NCBI GenBank assembly: GCA_022769625.1
Contig: JALEJP010000062.1
Location: 17,252 to 81,251, forward strand
From: Lachnospiraceae bacterium
GTDB lineage: Bacteria; Bacillota; Clostridia; Lachnospirales; Lachnospiraceae
DNA: 64,000 nucleotides
Direction of reading: 5' to 3'
Shown: one piece after another, positions 20,601 to 27,239 of the stretch
Layout of the letters: each line of letters starts with the position of its first letter
Numbering within the stretch: the stretch's first letter is position 1
The notes under the pieces: generated by a model
Seen by the model: the letters and a program-made list of their open reading frames with translations, nothing else
What the model was told of the DNA's origin: nothing
The model's database searches: none
Translations under genes and position numbers: made by a program

Positions 20601-20660
20601 CATCAGAAAACATAAAATTGCAAGCAGCAGAGCAAGAATTCTTTTCCGTTTCTTTTCCAT
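11685..20660 (-). CDS. Giant wall-anchored SpaA/Cna_B-repeat surface protein
   Basis: 2991 aa. A signal peptide (MEKKRKRILALLLAILCFLM, cleavage near ASVDTG) is followed by a Glu/Lys/Thr/Pro-rich stretch to about residue 190, then a globular region (about 190-575). From about 575 to 2910 comes a tandem run of at least 15 SpaA/Cna_B-type domains, marked by openings like GAVFGLYAGE and closings like VKEIKAPEGY. Such beta-sandwich domains often carry Lys-Asn isopeptide bonds. The C-terminus has a sorting-signal layout: AARTGD, hydrophobic segment, KKRKKRC. ARTGD replaces LPXTG. No sortase or second pilin gene is in the window, so a single-chain adhesin or pilus tip protein is likely. Start follows AAGGAAGGACAGG. 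Confidence 0.9.
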   Translation of the reverse strand: MEKKRKRILALLLAILCFLMSPMSVYASVDTGFGGQNQMEAAAEEEKKEAETGESDEAGKQEPETDMKITEPQEAGGNRETESMSPDDIENLENPGQSSEKETDIREEKPATESEPGAESEKPYGMTDKGGTIQTETSEKELPGPEQKEETKKQEETEDQTAPEKMARAAGQNSIYLTARQKAVTLDQVTAVTVGNVHTQIPEGYEGYVRTVTSIETNFSTQTFVPDKGALKGKEGCISLTENDKNKYFAWYRNSMFYQGQWLDIKVTLTDFELRNGAMFRFVPNRPGIETYKVDWADVRMEYFRSDTKAAVSVKGYVTFRDIDLFQGIVLKEGFGRVFADAETLPNLRMSVVNSRNYYYDISGLNQTSADKGFMLSALIQGTSAWMTFTFVRPENDLGTSLTPSGGISAESYKIFPSAHPQIEKYVSDSDETMVASNTLSNREETFTYTLMTTVPMETEGTIYQDWSVFDTLDDYLEIRQVSVTNENNADASVYWTIQKKQSFLAQCSNIRNLGFYGHTYYFRITVGIRKEAALKNRWEKEVQKAVIRNQAHASSDGKTVDSKTVTTTVPMSPASVSVEKRDSLTGEVLPGAEFSIYEWKNGAYAREPAAVLKGGENGLCESGDILTYTGENEGKFKLVETKAPDGYRKDVWEKEFVLSGLEKEKITFQGEEACVDEPQWIRIQVKKTDALTGKAVEGAVFAVEQWSEKEQKYVSCFGTENQKEEFVTDQNGTAKSSKLYYQTDNQGKFRVQEKETPEAYFGDYQEEDPKKDRKTYDFQVSAENDGKTLLLSNTKDGNTFLNSPKRAAISVIKIGEVLKGTERQEEIIHFFYEKKPLPGAKFEITAAEDIYQADGVTLELKKGETADELETGSDGKAVSKMLYPGKYIVTEVKAPEGFVIGKTEEEASRRVTLDCSSQQKKEAVFEELVFENDRPRASVTVWKKSENTRAGLSGAVFGLYAGEPVCIDGQIAVPKGALLAKAVSKSDGSCSFRTDIPCGYSYYVKEIQAPENYCRQSREKEYSFTWKYRDDRTDVYSFPVTEEKEASVFYNKEVSAEITLKKLDAESGLSKPQQEASLEGAVYGLYALETIWSPEGTKEVLYEKDMEISRQATDSQGMLWFKQVPLGKYYVKEIRASEGYLADDEIYEVDCSYEGEDIPVVKRSLTSRESVKKQKIRCFKLTGDNKETDLEWMEGAGFSVFSISELEKEAGEEKGAYLALSDEELVQKIIDLYRDRDTLDYSAMKKLPTVLLYDEEGKEERSKEFYSDKDGILESPMLPYGHYLLVETTVPEGKTAVTPRVITIDSDAADELVKGDGKGEKLPDFALWDQPKTSYLKITKEDAFTGRKVAKPGAKYVIHDVEGAYFKWYMKDKTSEEKINYINHFGNLVVAYTNGEIAGSYENPYETAVRKDADGKNNGTYVATTEPLPAGLYILEEVEAPQGYIKQGFEGVYRTRKENTFFEAAAFGMPEWEAVHSLSLSLDDVGKWNPSEKASKDRRLKINIGSVEEKCGYDRLAGHFVTEVCQTNDPAVGKLSIYAEGQVLKNFSEKTGFQYEYRGIPGNVFTVRAAENIYSGEGGENQTLLFAKGSEVVRLVTDGEGKAWTGPMEAAGFSWYGLPLGIYMVEQTKAAEGYALTEKNSSPKTFEISYAGQEIPIVYQNALYDIPRQKVKIQVSKQDAEDGGVLAGAVFGLYAGQDILAADGQTVLVKKDTLLAEAATGNAVDQRENAVFDLDLPTAFYYVREEKAPDGYYLSSEVHQIDARFQPDNGEILKFTEVFTNYRTMLQVNFMDYETEVELDDVCFSILDEAGNTVCRESSVHDKNVLIRGLQPGRVYQIQVTKARNGYQWNLYEKKDYLSLHVKDGYETAAGFFRGKQQNPINIKENVAEILLEDEECVQVLSLFQKSVQGNLCVCKKGEIPETKISGGKLKEIRYKLQGLPGAGYEVSAKETIFHPDGYSPEIYHAGEKIAYLVTDEKGNATLSGLYTGRYEVTEIKAPEGFTRSRSDCCKTVEISQEDNSQTDMEAEITFVNPRQLPDIGQDPDQREDQQDPGNIINDELKGRTGIIKTGADGERESETAGAEFTLYAKKDITDVSGSVVIPAGTEIERAVSDAYGRAAFHTDLPMGTYTVKETKAPDGYYLSGTEILFDFESYKRDDEVFIVRMQGSIKNAVTHAKLFLKDDKTGNELAGAVLQISDENGEIHSVIHTENTEGKGHVITGLIPEKIYKITEIMPRNGYVSEIYIPNQMQGILTKSKKQEVTFSIPQIVTDDGFENLPDPTVFELENAFVTGNVSISKTGELLNTVDRKIHAGEKLFNLVKTWFGYVKGGLKQVEFSVFAETDICHPDGVTGILFHAGDLVECRVREKEKMQAVIQTDAAGMAEFQGLYLGQYCLKETGIPEGYRKNEQNLFFTLSDKGEDMDTVYPEEGTIPVYNERQQVDIQVIKCDADQEEKVLSGAVFGLYAGEDICTANGTILLEKDVLIETQETDADGKAQFDRALPNGRYYIAELEAPEGYVSSSEIILVDASWKESGVPVQTYQIRFTNEITKVNVRKKARDTDENMAGAKLAIYEGNTCVESWTTTEQAHCVEGLKTGAAYTLREIAPAPGYVTAEDVAFVVEDARDGVYSPQEIVMEDDVTEVHISVFELDGKRKIPLGKVKAHLETAEGKPVLAENNPSGKDGAWESGAGEEEIWKKLPVGVYQAVVDAVPEGYVVPEKTRIEVKDTREIQTFEIMVLPISVRITGYALASTVSEKTEAKKIINGIFAHITGRFGEKSEELPVLYTHVPAGSCDIVTDKVPEGYVLLSKTSIQVRGDTAEIQDFQVEVRPTVIKIVAVDKKTQSILDGVKVTVMDENGKTVWKNITLTTIKEKVIPMGYTISTEKVPDGYQKPEKKTITVKAVSNLQTYKIELKKKGEETKKKTSLTSAGGNTAQGYGSGNGGTYVTEGRQNTAARTGDTMDAAVWLVINSMAVFAAAVMWKKRKKRC

Positions 20661-20763
20661 CCTGTCCTTCCTTTCTTTTGGCAGCCGGGCATCTTTTGTC
20701 CCGATACTGCTGAATTTTCGTCATATAGAGAACCGGGCTGAAATATATTATTAAAAAGCCGAA

Positions 20764-21231
20764 ATGGAAAAAGCCATGGCAAAACCTAGAATTGTAGTTT
20801 TTCGCATGAGAGAACTGATCTATACCGCAATTTTTGCAGTTCTGGCAATCATACTGCTGATTCTGGTATTTTTCATGTTCCGTCCGAAAGAAACAAAAAA
20901 CAGAACAAAAGAAACCAGCCATGCAGTCAGTGATGCCTCAGAAGAGACATATTTTGCCGGTGTCTACACAACCTCACTTACTTTGAGCAACCAGGCTGTC
21001 GATCTTGAAGTAACGGTAGACAAAAATCATATTAATAACATTCGTCTTGTGAATCTTGGGGAATCGGTCACTACCATGTTTCCGCTGGTAGAACCTGCCC
21101 TGGATGAACTGTCCAGACAGATCTGTCAAAAACAGTCCACAGATGGGATTACATGCTCCCAGGAGAATAAATATACTTCTCAGATTTTATTTCAGGCGAT
21201 TCAGAACGCTCTGGCAAAAGCACGAAAGTAG
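20764..21231 (+). CDS. Single-pass membrane protein of unknown function, plus strand
   Basis: 155 aa, oriented away from the giant adhesin gene across a 103-base gap. A basic N-terminus (KPRIVVFRMRELIY) leads into one membrane segment (TAIFAVLAIILLILVFFMF, about 20-40), then a Lys/Thr-rich linker and an extracytoplasmic domain (about 60-155) starting ETYFAGVYTTSLTLSNQAVD. The layout with 'GxYtxxL' and a late 'TSQILFQAIQNAL' recalls small FMN-binding-like or uncharacterised Lachnospiraceae proteins, but I do not recognise it firmly. The start is uncertain: ATG 20764 or ATG 20776, neither with a good ribosome site; a stop at 20752 rules out a longer start. Confidence 0.65.
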   Translation: MEKAMAKPRIVVFRMRELIYTAIFAVLAIILLILVFFMFRPKETKNRTKETSHAVSDASEETYFAGVYTTSLTLSNQAVDLEVTVDKNHINNIRLVNLGESVTTMFPLVEPALDELSRQICQKQSTDGITCSQENKYTSQILFQAIQNALAKARK

Positions 21232-21252
21232 GTGCTGCCCGGCACCTGCTTT
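21230..21252 (+). terminator. Short terminator after the plus-strand membrane protein
   Basis: AGGTGC (21230-21235) pairs with GCACCT (21242-21247), overlapping the TAG stop, followed by GCTTTCCC. Short stem and weak T tract. Confidence 0.5.
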
Positions 21253-21375
21253 CCCTTCTGCTTTTCCATATTCAACCGTCTCTACGCCTTCAGTATACAT
21301 AATGCATTTTGATATGTCAATCTTTATTTTTAAAGTTATCTTAATATATATGTTGCGTTCAAAAAAAGAATTATT

Positions 21376-21511
21376 GTAACTGTTCACAACAGGCCGAATC
21401 ACTTGCTGATGAGGCCGTAAGAACATGATTCAGGTGTGAGCAAACCCCATCGGCACAGCCGATTTTCATGGGTTTGCGAATCGTATCTGTGAAGGTACTG
21501 AACAGATACGA
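21376..21511. repeat. Second palindromic, MITE-like element downstream of the lysozyme gene
   Basis: Ends are GTAACTGTTCA (21376-21386) and TGAACAGATAC (21499-21509), inverted repeats matching at 10 of 11 bases. Inside lies a long hairpin, GCAAACCC (21440-21447) with GGGTTTGC (21470-21477) enclosing ATCGGC/GCCGAT (21449-21463). At the lysozyme-proximal end TCGTATCTGT (21481-21490) pairs with ACAGATACGA (21502-21511), starting right after the GH25 stop and probably serving as its terminator. Nothing coding is seen in the gap. Confidence 0.55.
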
Positions 21512-21512
21512 A

Positions 21513-22466
21513 TTATTTTACTTTTACCGTAAGTACCGCTTTTTTTCCATTATGTGTGCGCACTGTAATTTTTGCGGTTCCTTTTTTCACGGCTTTTACC
21601 TTTCCTTTGGCCGTTACGGTAGCCACTGCCTTTCTGGAAGATTTAAAAGTCACTTTCGGAGTATAACTTCCCGCGCTGAGCTTATATTTTATCTGGTATT
21701 TGTTTCCCTTTTTCAGAATAACCTTCTTTTTATTCAGCTTTATGGATTTGGGTACTTCCAGTCTGGACAGATTCAGATCGGTACAACCATTTCCATTGCC
21801 TGCACCAGCTATTTTCCCGCTCTGGGAATACTGCCACATATCCCATTCCCCGGAGAACTCCGGCTCGTCTACGCCATAATGTGCAGCCCAGACTTTTATT
21901 CCGGTCAATTTACTCCAGTTATAATACAAAGACAGATTGGAGACCGATGCATAAATCATGGGCTGATAGCCTGCTTTCTTTATTTCATCACAAAATGCTC
22001 TGGCAATCGAAGTCACACGCACTTTTCCCTGGGCAAAAATACCGGGCAGCTCCATATCATAGGCAACTGGATATTCCAGCTTTCTGCCATTTAAAATCTT
22101 CAGACAATACTTTGCTTCCGCACGAGCTCCTGCCACAGTCGTTGTGCAACAGACATGATACACCCCTCTTTTCAGTCCCGCACTGCCTGCCCCTGCATAG
22201 TTTGCCTCAAACTGTGGGTCTGCATCCTCCGTGCTGCCCACATCTTTTCCGTCTCCGGTCTTTATCATGACAAAGCCTATCCCCTGCGCTTTGACCTGAT
22301 TCCAGTCTACCGTTCCATTAAACTGTGATACGTCGATCCCTTTTGTCCCACTGCCTGCCGCTTTGACTGTCCTGGTTTCACTGATTATGAAAAGAAAGAA
22401 AAACAACAAACCTGCGGTCAGAAAGATCCTCTTTTTTCTGCTTTTCTTCCGCTGCACCCGTTTCAC
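21513..22466 (-). CDS. GH25 lysozyme with C-terminal Ig-like (Big2) domain, secreted
   Basis: 317 aa. Basic N-terminus and signal/anchor (IFLTAGLLFFFLFIISETRT), then a GH25 N-acetylmuramidase domain (about 38-235): GIDVSQFNGTVDWNQVKAQG, a mid-domain acidic pair in YDMELPG (about 138-142) and WMWQYSQSG-like DMWQYSQSG near the end. GH25 enzymes cleave the MurNAc-GlcNAc bond of peptidoglycan. The C-terminal 80 residues (SIKLNKKKVILKKGNKYQIK onward) form a Lys-rich Big2/Ig-like domain, possibly wall-binding. The start ATG overlaps the nadE stop (ATGA), indicating translational coupling. It is the last gene of a six-gene operon. Confidence 0.9.
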   Translation of the reverse strand: MKRVQRKKSRKKRIFLTAGLLFFFLFIISETRTVKAAGSGTKGIDVSQFNGTVDWNQVKAQGIGFVMIKTGDGKDVGSTEDADPQFEANYAGAGSAGLKRGVYHVCCTTTVAGARAEAKYCLKILNGRKLEYPVAYDMELPGIFAQGKVRVTSIARAFCDEIKKAGYQPMIYASVSNLSLYYNWSKLTGIKVWAAHYGVDEPEFSGEWDMWQYSQSGKIAGAGNGNGCTDLNLSRLEVPKSIKLNKKKVILKKGNKYQIKYKLSAGSYTPKVTFKSSRKAVATVTAKGKVKAVKKGTAKITVRTHNGKKAVLTVKVK

Positions 22467-24379
22467 AGCCCTTCCAGCTCTTTCTGCCAGAGACGCACGC
22501 AGGCATCACTTGGCATACGCAGATCTCCTCTTGGTGAAACTGCCACCGATCCCACTTTAGGACCGTCCGGAAGACAGGAACGTTTAAACTGCTGGGAGAA
22601 AAATCTCCAGTAAAATTTGCGAAGCCATTTCAGGATCGTTTCATCGTCATAAACACCCGCAAACGAAAGCTTTGCAATCCGGTATATCTTAGCCGGCGCA
22701 TAACCAAATCGGAGTACATAATACAGAAAAAAGTCATGCAGCTCATAAGGTCCTACCAGATCCTCTGTTTTCTGAGAAATTTCTCCGTCCTTTGGCGGAA
22801 GCAGCTCCGGACTCACCGGTGTGTCCAGAATATCATAAAGTACCTCACCCAGCTTTCGATCCTCAAAAGTATCCGCACAGTAACGCACCAGATGGCGTAC
22901 CAGTGTTTTCGGCACCGAAGCATTGACACCGTACATGGACATATGATCTCCATTATATGTTGCCCAGCCAAGTGCCAGCTCTGACATGTCACCGGTTCCG
23001 ACCACCATGCCCTGAGACTGGTTGGCAAGATCCATCAGTACCTGGGTACGCTCGCGAGCCTGTCCATTTTCGTAGGTGACATCATGATTCTCCAAATCCT
23101 GTCCGATATCATCGAAATGCTGTGTCACCGATTTTCTGATATCCACCTCTTTTAAGGAAGCACCCAGTCTCCTGGTAAGTTCACAGGCATTTCGATAGGT
23201 ACGGTCCGTGGTTCCAAAACAAGGCATGGTTACCGATAAAATACTGCTTCTGTCAACCCTCGCCATGTCACAGGCTCTCGCTGCCACCAGCAGCGCAAGC
23301 GTGGAATCCAGTCCGCCGGAAATTCCCACCACAAGACTTTTACAGCCGGTATGAACCAGCCTTTTTTTCAGCCCCATAGCCTGAATGGACAGAATTTCTT
23401 CACAGCGTCTGTCACGGTCACTTTTATCCTGCGGCACAAACGGTGTCCTGTCAAATCTGCGTGCCAGTTTCGTTTTCTCCACGGAAAGATCAAATTTCGT
23501 TTCCACGTATTCCTCATCCAGATCCATCCGGAAGGTTGTCATTCTGCGGCGTTCTGCCCGGATACGGCGGATATCTATGTCCCCGAAGATGACTCCATTT
23601 TCAAAACGTGCCGATTCTCCAAGCAGTACCCCGTTTTCCGCAATCAGATTGTGCGCTGCAAATACCAGATCTGTAGAGGATTCTCCCTCACCTGCATCTG
23701 CATAAATATAACCGCATACAAGACGTGCCGACTGACCGGCAACGAGATTTCTGCGATACCTGTCTTTTCCCGTTGTCTCATCACTGGCAGAGAGATTTAC
23801 AATCACCGAAGCGCCTGCCTGCGCATGACGGATACTTGGCGGACATGCCACCCACAGATCCTCGCAGATCTCCGCTGCCACAGTAAGTCCTTCCATCTGT
23901 TCACAGCAAAACAACTGACAGATACCAAATGGAACATCCTCTTCCTGCCAGTCAACATGCAGAAATTCCACTTCCTCGGCTCCAGGCTCGAAATGTCTTC
24001 TCTCATAAAACTCAGAATAATTGGGAAGATTTTTTTTCGGAACCATACCAAGAAGCTTTCCATGACTAATGGCTGCCGCCACATTGTAAAGCTTGCCGTT
24101 TTTCTCCCATGGAAGACCTACAAATATCAGTGCGTCCACCTGCCTGCTTTCCTTCACAATGGTAAGGAGCGCTTCCTTTGCCCCATCCAGCAAAACGTCC
24201 TGCCAGAACAGATCTTCACAGGTATAACCGGTGATGCAAAGCTCTGGAAAAACAATTATCTTTGCTCCGCCTTCTGCAGCCATCCGCATATTTTTACAAA
24301 TCTGTTCCGCATTATATTCACAGTCCGCCACACGGATATCCGGTGTTACTGCCGCTGTTTTTATAAAACCATCCCTCAT
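22463..24379 (-). CDS. nadE: Glutamine-dependent NAD+ synthetase
   Basis: Makes NAD+ from deamido-NAD+, ATP and glutamine in the cytoplasm. The 638-aa two-domain form has an N-terminal nitrilase-like glutaminase (Glu in VFPELCITGYTCED, Lys in VPKKNLPNYSEFYE, catalytic Cys at about 172 in AEICEDLW). The C-terminal synthetase has the PP-loop SGGLDSTLALL at about 357. Glutamine-derived ammonia is channelled between the domains. It lies between hslO and the GH25 gene, with 31 bases to hslO and a 4-base overlap with GH25. The start ATG at 24379 has a distant AAAGGA. Confidence 0.97.
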   Translation of the reverse strand: MRDGFIKTAAVTPDIRVADCEYNAEQICKNMRMAAEGGAKIIVFPELCITGYTCEDLFWQDVLLDGAKEALLTIVKESRQVDALIFVGLPWEKNGKLYNVAAAISHGKLLGMVPKKNLPNYSEFYERRHFEPGAEEVEFLHVDWQEEDVPFGICQLFCCEQMEGLTVAAEICEDLWVACPPSIRHAQAGASVIVNLSASDETTGKDRYRRNLVAGQSARLVCGYIYADAGEGESSTDLVFAAHNLIAENGVLLGESARFENGVIFGDIDIRRIRAERRRMTTFRMDLDEEYVETKFDLSVEKTKLARRFDRTPFVPQDKSDRDRRCEEILSIQAMGLKKRLVHTGCKSLVVGISGGLDSTLALLVAARACDMARVDRSSILSVTMPCFGTTDRTYRNACELTRRLGASLKEVDIRKSVTQHFDDIGQDLENHDVTYENGQARERTQVLMDLANQSQGMVVGTGDMSELALGWATYNGDHMSMYGVNASVPKTLVRHLVRYCADTFEDRKLGEVLYDILDTPVSPELLPPKDGEISQKTEDLVGPYELHDFFLYYVLRFGYAPAKIYRIAKLSFAGVYDDETILKWLRKFYWRFFSQQFKRSCLPDGPKVGSVAVSPRGDLRMPSDACVRLWQKELEGL

Positions 24380-24410
24380 AACTCTGTCTGTCCTTTCACC
24401 TTTTTCTGGA

Positions 24411-25295
24411 TTATCTTTTCTTTGCCACTGCCAGCAGCTGTTTTAACTCTTCCATCTGAAACGTATAACTTGTATTACAGAAATGACAGTTCATTTCAAT
24501 CGGCTTTCCTTCGTCTATCATTTCCTTTATTTCTTTTTCCCCGATGCTGATCAGCGCCTTGGAGACACGTTCTCTGGAGCAGTTGCATGCAAAGCGTGTA
24601 TCTGTCTTCTCTGCAATCTCCAGACCAAATTCTCCCAAAAGCTCCATCAGAATATCTTCCGGCGTCATGCCTGCATCCAGCATGGAGGTCACCGATGTCA
24701 CCTTAGAAAGCTTTTCCTCCAACGCCTGGATTACTTTTTCATCTGTAAACGGCATAAGCTGAATGATAAATCCTCCCGCCTGCTTTACCGTATTATCCCG
24801 GTTCATCAATACACCAAGTCCTACCGAGGAGGGCACCTGCTCTGAGGTTGCGAAATAATACGTGAGATCATCTGCAATCTCTCCTGTCTGCAGCGCAACC
24901 TGCCCAACATAGGGCTCTTTCAGTCCCATATCCTTGATCACATTTAAAATGCCCACTCCTACAGCACCTGAAACGTCCAGCTTTCCCCTGGCATTGGGCG
25001 GAAGGATAACCTCCGGGTTTCCCACAAAGCCTTTGACATTTCCTTTGCTGTCTGCCGTTACCGTAATCCCTCTGAGCGGACCACCTGCTTTAATCTGAAG
25101 TGTCAGGATATCCTGATCTCCCTTCATCATAGCTCCCATCATGGCTCCCGCTGTCAGAAGACGTCCAAGAGCGGCACTTGCCACGGGGCTTGTATTGTGC
25201 ACTGCTCTTGCATACTCCACCATCTCTCTGGTAGTTGCTGCAAACGCACGTATCTGGCTGTCTGCAGCTGTTGCTCTCACTATATAATCTGCCAT
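24411..25295 (-). CDS. hslO: Redox-regulated chaperone Hsp33
   Basis: A cytosolic holdase activated by oxidative unfolding, which protects proteins during oxidative and heat stress. The 294-aa product begins MADYIVRATAADSQIRAFAA, typical of the family. It carries the C-terminal zinc redox switch as CNC (about 235-237, FACNCSRERV) and CHFC (about 268-271, MNCHFCNTSY), the CxC...CxxC pattern. All four cysteines are intact. It sits between a methyltransferase gene and nadE in one operon. Confidence 0.97.
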   Translation of the reverse strand: MADYIVRATAADSQIRAFAATTREMVEYARAVHNTSPVASAALGRLLTAGAMMGAMMKGDQDILTLQIKAGGPLRGITVTADSKGNVKGFVGNPEVILPPNARGKLDVSGAVGVGILNVIKDMGLKEPYVGQVALQTGEIADDLTYYFATSEQVPSSVGLGVLMNRDNTVKQAGGFIIQLMPFTDEKVIQALEEKLSKVTSVTSMLDAGMTPEDILMELLGEFGLEIAEKTDTRFACNCSRERVSKALISIGEKEIKEMIDEGKPIEMNCHFCNTSYTFQMEELKQLLAVAKKR

Positions 25296-25310
25296 ATCAT
25301 TATCCTCTTT

Positions 25311-26084
25311 TCACTTTTTGTGTTTTCCCTTTTCCCGGGCGATCACATAGATCCTCTCACTGTCCGGTCGCACCGGTTCTCTCGTAAAGGCATCATAGGC
25401 CGCGAGAAATTCCATCCCGGCTTCTGCAATCAGCCGTTTCACTGTCTTAAGGTCATAGGCTCTCTGAAAATGTGTCTCTTCAAACTTCTGATACAGACCA
25501 TTCTCTGTTTCGGCAAAAATCGTCAGATCATACTCATTGACTTTTTCTTCCTCATACCAGGTATTTTCCCAGATAAAACTGGCTCCTTCCCGGTTTTCCG
25601 CAATGGTGGTATCTCCAATCAGCTCCCTGTACTTGTATGCCGTATTCAGATCAAAAATGAAAATCCCTCCCGGATCCAGATAATTGTTTACCAGCTTAAA
25701 AGTGGAAAGCAGATCCTTTTCCTCCTGCAGATAATTCATGGAATCACAGATGCAGACTGCGGCACGCACTGTTCCGTACAGTTCAAATTCCCTCATATCC
25801 TGCATCAGATAGAGAATGTCTCTTCCTGATCTTTCCCTTTTTTCCATAGCAATATCCAGCATATCGGCAGAAAGATCCACGCCGATCATATCATACCCTC
25901 TGGAAGCCAGTATTTCCGTGAGATTTCCGGTACCGCAGCCAAGCTCCAGAACCAGCCCTTCCCGTACCTCATATTCCATCAATAAGGACTGCACATAATC
26001 TGCCCATTCCTCATATGGAACATCATCCATAAATTTGTCATATACGTAGGCAAAACTGCCATACATCATGCCTTCCTCGCTCAT
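25311..26084 (-). CDS. Class I SAM-dependent methyltransferase
   Basis: 257 aa with motif I LVLELGCGTGNLTEIL (about 42-57), the acidic ribose-binding residue in IGVDLSADMLDIA, and the post-motif CICDSMNYL. The fold is a Rossmann methyltransferase of the small-molecule (Methyltransf_25/11) group; the substrate cannot be read from sequence. Two starts are possible: ATG 26084, or the ATG ATG at about 26069 (MMYGSFAYVYDKFM), which follows GAGGAAGGC and matches the usual family N-terminus. Its operon neighbours (hisC, hslO, nadE) do not reveal a substrate. Confidence 0.9.
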   Translation of the reverse strand: MSEEGMMYGSFAYVYDKFMDDVPYEEWADYVQSLLMEYEVREGLVLELGCGTGNLTEILASRGYDMIGVDLSADMLDIAMEKRERSGRDILYLMQDMREFELYGTVRAAVCICDSMNYLQEEKDLLSTFKLVNNYLDPGGIFIFDLNTAYKYRELIGDTTIAENREGASFIWENTWYEEEKVNEYDLTIFAETENGLYQKFEETHFQRAYDLKTVKRLIAEAGMEFLAAYDAFTREPVRPDSERIYVIAREKGKHKK

Positions 26085-26111
26085 ACTGTCTCATCCCTGT
26101 CCTGTCAGATT

Positions 26112-27200
26112 TCATGCATTTTCCCCGGATGCTTCCGTCTCTTTCTCCTGCAGATATTTCCGGAGAAAGGCAATCAGGGCATCCATCTCTTCCTCTGTTC
26201 CGATGGTTACGCGCAGGTAGTTGTCAATGCGTGGTTTATTAAAGTAACGAACATAAATTCTTTTGATTTTCAGAGCCTCAAACAATTCCCGGGCTGCAAC
26301 TTTTTCATGTGTGATAAACAGGAAATTGGACTGGGAATCGCCAAAGGTAAATCCGAGCTCTGAAAGTTCCCCTTTCACACGCTCACGTGTGGCAATGATT
26401 CTGGCTTTCGTATCTTCAAAATAAGCCCGGTCTGCAAGTGCTGCCCGTCCGATTACCAGAGACGGATAATTCATCGTATAGGAATTAAATGAGTATTTCA
26501 CATCATTCAGGTATTTGATCAGCGTCCGGTTTCCAAAAGCATATCCGATACGCACTCCGGCCAGGGAACGTGACTTGGAAAAGGTCTGAACAACCAGCAG
26601 ATTTTCATAACGGTCAATCAGTTCCAGTGCAGACTGACCGCCAAAATCAATATAAGCCTCATCCACAATTACTACCACATCCTGATTATGCCGGATAATA
26701 TCTTCTATATCTGAAAGATTCTGCCCGATACCAGTGGGTGCATTGGGATTTGGGAATACCACACCGCCGTTTGGTTTGTAGTAATCTTCTTTTACAATGG
26801 CAAAATTTTCATCCAGAGGCTGACATTCATATGGGATACGGAATACATCTGCCCAGACATCGTAAAAGGAATACGTAATATCCGGAAAGAAAATCGGCCG
26901 CTGGGAATTGAAAAAGGTCAGAAAACACATGGCAAGCACATCATCCGAACCAACCCCGACAAAAATCTGATCCTTATCCAGATGATAAAAATCAGCCAGC
27001 TCAGAGACAAGCAGATCTGCAGTGGGATCCGGATAGAGACGCATCCGGTCCGATTCCAGATTTTTTATCGCTTCACGCACACCCGGAGCAGGCGGATATG
27101 GATTTTCGTTTGTATTTAATTTTATCATCCCTATCTGATTTGGCTGTTCACCAGGTACATAGGGCACTACCTTTCTTACATTTTTCTCCCAGGGCTTCAT
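26112..27200 (-). CDS. hisC: Histidinol-phosphate aminotransferase
   Basis: PLP enzyme converting imidazole-acetol phosphate to histidinol phosphate; it often also transaminates aromatic amino acids. The 362-aa product has the fold-type I features: IKLNTNENPYPPAPG, VFPNPNAPTGIG, VDEAYIDFGGQ and PLP-binding Lys209 in TFSKSRSLAGVRIGYAFG. Length is standard. Start ATG follows AAGGAGGACATGAC. Only this and hisA among histidine genes occur here, far apart, so the pathway genes are scattered or elsewhere. It sits 39 bases after the DUF2156 gene in the same operon. Confidence 0.95.
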   Translation of the reverse strand: MKPWEKNVRKVVPYVPGEQPNQIGMIKLNTNENPYPPAPGVREAIKNLESDRMRLYPDPTADLLVSELADFYHLDKDQIFVGVGSDDVLAMCFLTFFNSQRPIFFPDITYSFYDVWADVFRIPYECQPLDENFAIVKEDYYKPNGGVVFPNPNAPTGIGQNLSDIEDIIRHNQDVVVIVDEAYIDFGGQSALELIDRYENLLVVQTFSKSRSLAGVRIGYAFGNRTLIKYLNDVKYSFNSYTMNYPSLVIGRAALADRAYFEDTKARIIATRERVKGELSELGFTFGDSQSNFLFITHEKVAARELFEALKIKRIYVRYFNKPRIDNYLRVTIGTEEEMDALIAFLRKYLQEKETEASGENA

Positions 27201-27239
27201 GTCATGTCCTCCTTGTCAATGGTTATCTGTAGTTTTTCA

